From: Pseudomonadota bacterium
GTDB taxonomy: Bacteria; Desulfobacterota; Syntrophia; Syntrophales; JADFWA01
DNA: 5,058 nucleotides
Assembly: GCA_030612385.1 (NCBI GenBank)
Contig: JAUWNZ010000112.1
Span: 1-5,058, forward strand
Reading direction: 5' to 3'
In this document: piece after piece, positions 1-4,686 of the stretch
Layout of the letters: the number at the start of each line of letters is the position of its first letter
Numbering within the stretch: the stretch's first letter is position 1
Made by a program: the position numbers and the translations under genes
Notes under the pieces: generated by a model
What the model saw: the letters and a program-made list of their open reading frames with translations, nothing else
The model's database searches: none
What the model was told of the DNA's origin: nothing

Positions 1-125
1 CCATCCCTAATAAGATCAAACAGGTTTTCTACATTATAGCTTGCGACCTTAAAGGTTTTTGCTTCTATTGATGTTATGAAGCACAGCGAAACAAATAAAA
101 TTGATAAAATTATTTTTTTGAACAT
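1..125 (-). CDS. Secreted endonuclease/exonuclease/phosphatase-family protein, N-terminus (partial)
   Basis: The reading frame starts at an ATG at 125 and runs off the left edge after 41 full codons. Residues 1-22 form a signal peptide: a short Lys-Lys n-region (MFKK), a hydrophobic core and an Ala-containing cleavage site near SIEA/K. The mature start reads FKVASYNVENLFD. The ASYNVENLFD string is the usual first strand of the endonuclease/exonuclease/phosphatase (DNase I-like) fold, where the Asn and the Glu region contribute to the metal site. The expected role is phosphodiester or phosphomonoester hydrolysis outside the cytoplasm; the substrate cannot be told from this fragment. An in-frame ATG at 137 would add MDSG and has a GGGG four bases upstream. 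I prefer 125 because it gives a standard signal peptide, although its own Shine-Dalgarno is poor. Cys15 lies in the hydrophobic core but lacks a good lipobox, so a lipoprotein is unlikely. Catalytic residues beyond the first motif lie outside the window. Confidence 0.8.
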   Translation of the reverse strand, partial: MFKKIILSILFVSLCFITSIEAKTFKVASYNVENLFDLIRD

Positions 126-141
126 ACCTGAATCCATTTTA

Positions 142-179
142 CCCCATTATTATACACTAATGGTGGAGCAACCTGTCTT
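142..179 (-). promoter_or_regulatory. Probable sigma-70 promoter for the secreted hydrolase gene
   Basis: On the minus strand a perfect TATAAT lies at 149-154. The best -35 is AAGACA at 174-179 (4 of 6), with a long 19-bp spacer. Transcription would begin near 142, only a few bases before the ATG at 137 and about 16 before the ATG at 125, so the leader would be very short. The -10 match is good and the -35 weak; position just upstream of the gene supports it. Confidence 0.45.
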
Positions 180-332
180 TATCTGCCATTATCGCTCAAC
201 GCCTCCTGAATGTTATGGCATTTAATGCAAGAGATCAGCGGCGCGGTTTGCCGCGTCCGCTGAATTGGCGAAAACCGGAAATGTCCACAGTTTTCCCACC
301 GGCGCATAATCTTTAAAATGGCAGCTTGAATA
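179..332 (-). pseudogene. Possible decayed C-terminal remnant of a c-type cytochrome
   Basis: Read on the minus strand from 332, one frame gives YSSCH followed by a protein-like stretch (FKDYAPVGKLWTFPVF, then NSADAANRAADL) and stops at 222-224. One frame over, at 215-229, the sequence reads CIKCH, a CXXCH haem-binding motif, followed by NIQEALSDNGR and a TAA at 179-181. Removing a single base near 230 joins the two. The first Tyr codon is TAT, one change from TGT, which would make it CSSCH. So one frameshift and one point change would turn this into a tail with two haem sites. The region overlaps the last codons of the TIGR03545-type gene at 313-332, and no upstream portion of a cytochrome is visible. 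This is an inference from motif and frame only; chance CXXCH motifs do occur. Confidence 0.35.
237..261. repeat. Strong GC-rich inverted repeat between two minus-strand genes
   Basis: The arms AGCGGCGCGG and CCGCG-T-CCGCT can pair over 10 bp with one bulged T and a four-base TTTG loop. It lies about 50 bp after the TIGR03545-type stop and before the next gene on the same strand, so it could slow transcription or protect a 3' end. It has no T-run on either side, so it is not a classical intrinsic terminator. It also coincides with Ala/Arg-rich codons of the putative cytochrome remnant and may be a by-product of them. Confidence 0.5.
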
Positions 333-2082
333 TTTTTGAATTGTTTTTCGCTCCAAAGCTGTCCAGCGCATTTTTCCCAAGGTCAAGGCGGCTGACCAGT
401 TCATTATTTATAGAAGCTAAGTGACTAAACTTTAACTTTAAATCATCAGATGGACCATTCACCTTTGCATAAACAGCGGGTCTTAGTTTTCTCTCTAAAC
501 TTGCGGACTCCTTTTTTACTAAATTCCCCACAGCTTTTTTCATAATCTGATCAAGATCCGATGAAATATCTGTTTCATAGTTATCAAGGGTTCCTGTTAT
601 ATCAACCATTAAGCTAAATCCGGTTATATCAGATAAAGTTGAAGAGATGGTTTGCGCAAAAAGTGAATCCGCCCTTCCCCCTTCAGTCGTAAACTTTACA
701 GATCCAAAATTTGCAACAGTCTTTATTTTAACAGCCTCCCCCTTTAATTGACTGTTTAGTGTAAGATTCATGAGGCCTTCTTTTAAAGTAAGCGGCAATT
801 CTTGATGGTCAGACAAGGTCATCTCCTGCAACTGATATCCCTTAATACGCATATTCAGGGTATCTTTTGATTTAGTTGGGACAATATGGTCAAGGCTTCC
901 TTTTATTTCAGCAGATTTTACGCCTTTTAACTTATCTCCTGAAAAAATAAATGTAAGAGGTATCCCAAGTATATCCTGATCCGTGGTAATATTTCTTATT
1001 TTGCCACCGATATCCCCGGCTTTAAGCTTTACAGACGCGTTTATATCGCGAATCAAAAAATCAGGGAGAGGAGATTTCTCTTTATATACAATGTTTATCC
1101 CCTTGCCTCTCATGGGCTTAACGGCTTTGTGCCCGGTTTTTTTATCCTTTTCTGCGCGCTTTAGAGCCGGCTTAATTTTTTCATACCAGAAAAAGGCCCT
1201 GTCTGTCCATTCTCCGATTTTTGGCCCCAAAATGAGACGGCTTAAATTACCAAGGCCGGTTGGTGAAATTGAATATTTAGCCTTTAGTCTGCGAATATCT
1301 TCGAGTGGCGCTTTTTTCGCCTCATCCATACGTTTTTTCAAAGATGCCAGGCTTGTCTCAAACTCTCTATGCGCATCTTGTATCTGTTTAAGATCACTGT
1401 CGATATCTTTTTTGATTTCAGCCGCTTCACTCACACCTTCCAATATACCGCTCACCCCCTCTTTTTTTGCGGATTTAATTTTTTCGATCCGTTTTTTATA
1501 TTCATCAAGTTTTTCTTTGTCCGGGATTTCATTTAATATACGCTCCCATTTCAATTCTTCAGCCTTTATGTCACTATCAAGTGTTCTTATCAGTTCAAGG
1601 GAAACAAGATTTTCTTTCTCAAGGATCTCATCGACATCGGGAATTTTCAATGAAGGCAGAGAGAGTGTTTTGCCTTTTCTTTTCTTTAGATCGTCTGAAA
1701 TTTCCCTGGGTTTTTTTCTGATTGCACCGGATTTTCCCCTATGTGTATTGATTTGTACCTGGTCAAGGTTCATTTCATCAATGACAACCTTGCGTCTTAA
1801 AAGATTTAATCCGTCAAGAGAAAAACCGATATCCGCGATCTCCACTGCGTTTGTCATGGGTTCGTCGGGATTGGTAATCTGAAGACGTTTCAAAACAAAT
1901 CCAAGTGGAGAGAGAGTTAAATCAGCATCATCCAGCTCAACTTTTGCCCCGACCATATCTGTTCCGTATTTCTCAATCATTCTCTCTACAAATACAGGCG
2001 CAAAAACAAACCAGATAAGTGAGAGAAGGACGGCAAAACAGAAAAAAAACATTAAACCCTTCCAGCGTATCCACTTTTTCAT
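313..2082 (-). CDS. TIGR03545-family protein: membrane-anchored AsmA-like periplasmic protein
   Basis: This is a 589-residue protein of unknown biochemical function. A single N-terminal membrane helix (about residues 9-29) follows a basic MKKWIRWK start, so the rest should be periplasmic. Residues 45-120 read like an AsmA-type N-domain: LSPLGFVLKRLQITNPDEP, then a VVIDEMNLDQVQINT strand and an NTHRGKSGAI segment close to the T-R-x-x-S-G signature I associate with TIGR03545. A Lys/Glu-rich helical, probably coiled-coil region spans about 160-265. From 340 onward the protein is beta-rich with AsmA/DUF748-like repeats, ending in DITGTLDNYETDISSDLDQ and a Lys-rich helix. I chose the ATG at 2082, not the one at 2097, because GGGGAGG lies six bases upstream and the ATG overlaps the previous stop as ATGA. 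It is the downstream partner of the 2079-2600 gene. The family is known from outer-membrane bacteria and usually paired this way. A lipid-bridge role is my inference from the AsmA resemblance. Confidence 0.85.
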   Translation of the reverse strand: MKKWIRWKGLMFFFCFAVLLSLIWFVFAPVFVERMIEKYGTDMVGAKVELDDADLTLSPLGFVLKRLQITNPDEPMTNAVEIADIGFSLDGLNLLRRKVVIDEMNLDQVQINTHRGKSGAIRKKPREISDDLKKRKGKTLSLPSLKIPDVDEILEKENLVSLELIRTLDSDIKAEELKWERILNEIPDKEKLDEYKKRIEKIKSAKKEGVSGILEGVSEAAEIKKDIDSDLKQIQDAHREFETSLASLKKRMDEAKKAPLEDIRRLKAKYSISPTGLGNLSRLILGPKIGEWTDRAFFWYEKIKPALKRAEKDKKTGHKAVKPMRGKGINIVYKEKSPLPDFLIRDINASVKLKAGDIGGKIRNITTDQDILGIPLTFIFSGDKLKGVKSAEIKGSLDHIVPTKSKDTLNMRIKGYQLQEMTLSDHQELPLTLKEGLMNLTLNSQLKGEAVKIKTVANFGSVKFTTEGGRADSLFAQTISSTLSDITGFSLMVDITGTLDNYETDISSDLDQIMKKAVGNLVKKESASLERKLRPAVYAKVNGPSDDLKLKFSHLASINNELVSRLDLGKNALDSFGAKNNSKIFKLPF

Positions 2083-2600
2083 GATGCACCTCCCCATCCC
2101 GATGCTGCTTTATAAAGATTGTAAATTTTGCCGGCCCTTAAGCCCTGCACGATTTTGGTCTTTTCTACCCATGCCATGACATTTGTACGGTATTTAACGA
2201 TTAATATATTCATGATGATGAAGAGGGGGATAAAGAGGATTAAGGAGAAGAGAAGACTTCCCATGACAATGGAATTGTTGAAATTTTCAAGCCGCCATAA
2301 GGTAGAATTATAGATAGATGTCCATAGCCCTTCAAGGTTACTTGCAGTCAGGACAAAAAGGCCAATCCTGTGAAACAGTGGATCTATAATATAAGCGATT
2401 GCCGAAAAGACCCCCAGCCCTACTACAAATGCTGAAAGATTTACCCGAAGAAGTAAAACCAGCAATAGAACAAGAAGATTATGCAGACTCAAAAACGGTG
2501 TCAGACCCGCAATCATGGAGAAACAAAAAGCAAGACTGATCTGGTGCGGCTCAGCCTCTGAGTTTAAAGCCTTAAACAGTTTAAAGAGAATTTTAAGCAT
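2079..2600 (-). CDS. TIGR03546-family (DUF2062-like) small polytopic membrane protein
   Basis: This 173-residue integral membrane protein has no known biochemical function. A basic amphipathic start (MLKILFKLFKAL) leads into P-H-Q-I-S-L-A-F and SMIAGLTPFLSLHN, which matches the short helix, G-x-T-P-F and polar break typical of DUF2062-like proteins. Hydrophobic segments cover about residues 21-34, 40-52, 55-84 and 110-136. A basic cytoplasmic-looking tail (about 137-173) follows. The family model TIGR03546 describes proteins normally encoded next to a TIGR03545 member, which is what is seen here: the two genes overlap by four bases (ATGA) and share strand and order. GGAGG lies five bases before the ATG at 2600. 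A membrane partner or anchor for the large periplasmic protein is the obvious inference; no catalytic motif is visible. A polytopic transporter-like protein of another family is the main alternative, and the pairing makes it unlikely. Confidence 0.85.
   Translation of the reverse strand: MLKILFKLFKALNSEAEPHQISLAFCFSMIAGLTPFLSLHNLLVLLLVLLLRVNLSAFVVGLGVFSAIAYIIDPLFHRIGLFVLTASNLEGLWTSIYNSTLWRLENFNNSIVMGSLLFSLILFIPLFIIMNILIVKYRTNVMAWVEKTKIVQGLRAGKIYNLYKAASGWGGAS
2083..2093 (-). promoter_or_regulatory. Ribosome binding site that decides the TIGR03545-type start
   Basis: On the minus strand GGAGG (2089-2093) is followed by six bases and then the ATG at 2082. The upstream gene's TGA and this ATG share bases as ATGA, so a ribosome ending the first gene can restart directly. 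The alternative ATG at 2097 would place this motif inside the coding sequence. Confidence 0.8.
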
Positions 2601-2605
2601 TTTGA

Positions 2606-2610
2606 CCTCC
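2606..2610 (-). promoter_or_regulatory. Ribosome binding site of the TIGR03546-type gene
   Basis: GGAGG on the minus strand lies five bases before the ATG at 2600 and continues into an AGGAGGT-like match. It supports this ATG as the start. Confidence 0.7.
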
Positions 2611-2632
2611 TATTGTTTTTCAGCCTTTCCCA

Positions 2633-2660
2633 TGGGGTTCAAATCCTCTATGTCTCACCA
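2633..2660 (+). other. tRNA 3'-end fragment (T-arm plus acceptor strand plus CCA), possible att scar
   Basis: The sequence holds the T-arm consensus GGTTCAAATCC (2636-2646). The parts fit tRNA geometry exactly: a five-base stem (TGGGG, 2633-2637), a seven-base TTCAAAT loop (2638-2644), a five-base return stem (CCTCT), seven acceptor bases (2650-2656), a discriminator A (2657) and CCA (2658-2660). Four of five T-stem pairs form, one of them G-T; the outer pair is T-T. No D-arm, anticodon arm or matching 5' acceptor strand lies upstream, where the next gene begins instead. It is therefore a fragment, not a gene. Such 3' ends are left when integrases recombine at tRNA genes, so it may mark an old insertion boundary. 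Confidence 0.55.
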
Positions 2661-2684
2661 TTAAAAACAAGTAAAACCCTTTCT

Positions 2685-2713
2685 ATCATATTCAATGCGG
2701 CCCGGCATGTTGT
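2685..2713 (-). promoter_or_regulatory. Weak candidate promoter for the TIGR03546-TIGR03545 pair
   Basis: On the minus strand TATGAT (2685-2690, 5 of 6) lies 17 bp from ACAACA (2708-2713, 3 of 6). The start would be near 2678, giving a leader of about 78 nt that contains the complement of the tRNA-like fragment. The -35 is poor, so an activator or another promoter may be needed. Confidence 0.3.
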
Positions 2714-2717
2714 GCCG
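2703..2717. repeat. Short inverted repeat upstream of the TIGR03546-type gene
   Basis: CGGCA and TGCCG flank a five-base TGTTG spacer, a perfect 5-bp dyad. It overlaps the -35 position of the weak promoter candidate, so it could be an operator, or a small hairpin after the regulator gene. No T-run follows on either strand, which argues against an intrinsic terminator. Confidence 0.35.
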
Positions 2718-2861
2718 TTGAGAACCATGATGCTACAAAACGACAGTTAAATACTGCTTCTAAGTTGCCCTCTGTTTGAGGTTGCAATTTCTTTTCAATA
2801 GAGAAGTTTTTCTGCTTTACCGGAATGTTGTGAATTCTAGCTGCACGGTGAACTGTTGCAA

Positions 2862-4277
2862 TTATTGTAATGAGGATTCGCGAGTGGACAACCCTTGGAA
2901 ATCATACTTTTTGATTAAGGCATACAGGAGCGCCCTTGAAACTCCCAATTGTTTCGCGGTCCTGGATTTGTTCCAACTATTGGAAACGAGAGCTGATTCC
3001 AATAATTTTTTTTCAACCTCATCTTTCGACTTCCTGAGAATGTTAGGATGTTGCTTGGCTGAACATTGCAAGACGCTGAACTTCCAGTTAGTTGTCAGGT
3101 AATCAGGCAGGTCATTAACGCTGATGCACTTCTTGTCACTTACCTGGACAGCTCGTTCCAGGACATTTCGTAGTTCTCGTATGTTTCCAGGCCAGTTCCA
3201 ATCAGACAAGATATTTGGTATCTGTGGATCCATTCCACCAATATTAAAGCCATATTCGCGGTTGAAAGACTCAAGAAAATGCAGGGCAAGAAGGTAAATA
3301 TCATCTTTCCTCTCCCTTAGTGAAGGGAGGTTAAGACTAAGGATGCCCAAACGATAGTACAAATCACTTCTAAATGTCCCTTCCCCAATCATCTTTTCCA
3401 GGTTTCTGTTTGTGGCTGAGATTACACGGAAATCGAGCCTTACGATTCTGTTCCCCCCTATCCTTTCGATTTCGTGGTTTTGTAGAACCGACAATAGTTT
3501 CGGCTGCATTGACAGGCTTAGTAATGAAACCTCGTCTAAAAAGATTGTCCCTTGGTTAGCCAGCTCAAACTTTCCGACCTTTGTACCCTTTTTGGCGCCG
3601 GTAAAGGCCCCTTCTTCGTAACCGAAGAGCTCGCTTTCCAGGAGGTCGGCCGGGATTGCTCCGCAGTTGACGCGGATAAACGGGCCGTCTTTTCTGGGAC
3701 TTGCCAAGTGAATGGCATGGGCAAAGAGTTCTTTCCCTGTGCCGGTTTCTCCGGTAATCAAGACTGAAGAGTTGCCATGGGCATAGTTTTCAGCCAGTTT
3801 CTTGCTTGCTATAATCTCATCGCTCATTCCGATAATATTTTCAAAGGTATATTTTGCCGCCCGTAACTTGCGTAATTCCTGTTCGTAATATTTTAACCTA
3901 TTCTTTGTCGAATTGTATTTTTCAAGAATGTTTTCCATCTCCCTTGCATCTCTGAAGATTGTAATCGATAAGGCCCCTATGATTTCGTCGCCTATTTTGA
4001 GAGGGATACGGTGGATGAATGTCATATCGCCGGTTATCGTCCTGAAGGGGAGACCGAATCTGGGAACGCCTGTCTTCAGAACCTCAAGCAGTTCATTATG
4101 GTGAGGCACCGCCACTGAAAAATGTTTTCCTATTATACCGGAGTTTTTTATTCCGGACAGCTCTTCATTCTTCTTGGTCCTGAATAGACATATACCGTCT
4201 TTGTTAATGACAGTCATTCCTATATAAGGATTGCAGTCCAGGGCATCCATAACGAATGCTTTTTCATCGGTTGTCAT
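2862..4277 (-). CDS. Sigma-54-dependent enhancer-binding regulator, PAS-AAA+-Fis
   Basis: A complete 471-residue activator of sigma-54 RNA polymerase. Residues 10-115 form a PAS-like sensor (MTVINKDGICLFRTKKNEEL, then IIGKHF and GDEIIGALSITIFRDA), joined by a helical linker (about 115-145) to the AAA+ domain. That domain shows Walker A GETGTGKE (176-183), the sigma-54 contact loop GAFTGA (223-228), Walker B TIFLDE (244-249), the arginine-finger region FRSDLYYRL (302-310) and sensor II WPGNIREL (362-369). A Fis-type helix-turn-helix covers about 421-458 (SRTAKQLGVSRALLYALI). There is no receiver domain, so control is probably by a ligand or redox signal at the PAS domain and not by a histidine kinase. 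All ATPase and sigma-54 contact motifs are intact. The ATG at 4277 has GGAGG ten bases upstream. The gene diverges from an enzyme gene preceded by a sigma-54 promoter, its most likely target. The signal is not evident. Confidence 0.95.
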   Translation of the reverse strand: MTTDEKAFVMDALDCNPYIGMTVINKDGICLFRTKKNEELSGIKNSGIIGKHFSVAVPHHNELLEVLKTGVPRFGLPFRTITGDMTFIHRIPLKIGDEIIGALSITIFRDAREMENILEKYNSTKNRLKYYEQELRKLRAAKYTFENIIGMSDEIIASKKLAENYAHGNSSVLITGETGTGKELFAHAIHLASPRKDGPFIRVNCGAIPADLLESELFGYEEGAFTGAKKGTKVGKFELANQGTIFLDEVSLLSLSMQPKLLSVLQNHEIERIGGNRIVRLDFRVISATNRNLEKMIGEGTFRSDLYYRLGILSLNLPSLRERKDDIYLLALHFLESFNREYGFNIGGMDPQIPNILSDWNWPGNIRELRNVLERAVQVSDKKCISVNDLPDYLTTNWKFSVLQCSAKQHPNILRKSKDEVEKKLLESALVSNSWNKSRTAKQLGVSRALLYALIKKYDFQGLSTRESSLQ

Positions 4278-4384
4278 GCCGCGATTACCTCCCTCCGCAA
4301 GATTTGCACGCCTTGAACTTGAAGCTTGTAACGAAGCTGCCGGATTTTGATTTTTTACGAAACTGTCAAACTAAAATTACTGCA

Positions 4385-4413
4385 AAAATAACAGATGTTC
4401 ATCTTAGTGTCAA
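4385..4413 (-). promoter_or_regulatory. Sigma-70-type promoter of the regulator gene
   Basis: On the minus strand a perfect TTGACA (4408-4413) lies 17 bp before TATTTT (4385-4390, 4 of 6), which is preceded by TGT, an extended -10 (TGn). Transcription would start near 4378, giving a leader of about 100 nt before the ATG at 4277. The spacing is ideal and the -35 perfect. Confidence 0.6.
4393..4404. promoter_or_regulatory. Inverted repeat inside the regulator promoter spacer
   Basis: AGATG-TT-CATCT is a 5-bp dyad with a two-base centre, lying between the -35 and -10 of the regulator promoter. A protein bound here would block that promoter, so it is a candidate autorepression site. Its short length makes chance possible. 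Confidence 0.35.
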
Positions 4414-4418
4414 ATAAA

Positions 4419-4430
4419 TTTACATGTAAA
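4419..4430. promoter_or_regulatory. Perfect 12-bp palindrome, candidate operator or enhancer site
   Basis: TTTACATGTAAA is its own reverse complement. Its centre is about 46 bp upstream of the predicted regulator start and about 190 bp upstream of the predicted sigma-54 start, within the range where enhancer-binding proteins usually bind. It could serve both directions. The protein that binds is inferred, not shown. Confidence 0.4.
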
Positions 4431-4590
4431 GATATTTAGCGCTTATATTGTTAATAGTTTCAGTCTGTTATGAAAAAGAGGCGCATAGGCTGTATTAATT
4501 ATTTATTTATTCCCGGTATATCCCTCAAAACTCATCTTAAAAAGTATCGTAAATACAATAGGTTGCCTGGAACACACCGAGAGATGAGCC

Positions 4591-4606
4591 TGGCCCCAAA
4601 ATTGCT
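4591..4606 (+). promoter_or_regulatory. Sigma-54 (-24/-12) promoter of the B12-domain gene
   Basis: TGGCCCC-AAAA-TTGCT matches the consensus TGGCACG-N4-TTGCW. The invariant GG (4592-4593) and GC (4604-4605) are exactly 12 bp apart, as required. Transcription should start near 4617, leaving a leader of about 70 nt before the ATG at 4687. The neighbouring divergent gene encodes a sigma-54 activator, which strongly supports the call. Confidence 0.75.
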
Positions 4607-4671
4607 TTACAACATGTTTGTGGCTTGTGGATGTTGTGTGAGTTGTCCAATGCTTTAACCTTAATATTGAG

Positions 4672-4678
4672 TGGAGGA
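4672..4678 (+). promoter_or_regulatory. Ribosome binding site of the B12-domain gene
   Basis: TGGAGGA lies eight bases before the ATG at 4687. An in-frame TAA at 4681-4683 rules out any longer start. Confidence 0.8.
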
Positions 4679-4686
4679 TTTAAATC

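Larger units (their letters stand above)
4278..4686. other. Divergent regulatory region between regulator and B12-domain gene
   Basis: This 409-bp AT-rich stretch separates two divergent genes. It contains the regulator's ribosome binding site (GGAGG on the minus strand at 4288-4292), a sigma-70-type promoter facing the regulator, two short palindromes, a repeated TGTCAAA (4364-4370 and 4408-4414, 44 bp apart), and a sigma-54 promoter facing the enzyme gene. A 62-codon open frame (4470-4658) crosses it on the plus strand, but it has no ribosome binding site and contains the sigma-54 promoter, so I do not call it a gene. Confidence 0.7.

Noticed and set aside
166..189. TGGCAG...TTGCT on the minus strand as a sigma-54 promoter for the hydrolase gene
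   Set aside because: The two elements are far too widely spaced.
237..261. Hairpin as an intrinsic terminator
   Set aside because: The stem is strong but no T-run follows on either strand, so it is listed only as an inverted repeat.
983..1882. A 299-codon plus-strand open frame
   Set aside because: It lies entirely opposite the TIGR03545-type gene, and its Ser/Phe/Ile-rich composition is what the complement of a Lys/Glu/Leu-rich coiled-coil gene gives.
2560..2660. A complete tRNA gene
   Set aside because: Only the T-arm and acceptor 3' strand are present. The upstream sequence is the start of the TIGR03546-type gene and cannot form the other arms.
2703..2717. CGGCACAACATGC as a minus-strand sigma-54 promoter
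   Set aside because: The GG-to-GC spacing is 10 bp instead of the required 12, and the second element lacks TTGC.
2776..3102. A 108-codon plus-strand open frame
   Set aside because: It mostly overlaps the 3' end of the sigma-54 regulator, has no ribosome binding site, and its translation has no recognisable domain.
3374..4104. Several 60-70-codon frames on both strands
   Set aside because: They are all shadows of the regulator's AAA+ and PAS coding sequence.
4448..4474. TTGTTA-N15-TATGAA as a plus-strand sigma-70 promoter
   Set aside because: The spacer is too short and both hexamers are imperfect, and a much better sigma-54 promoter lies downstream.
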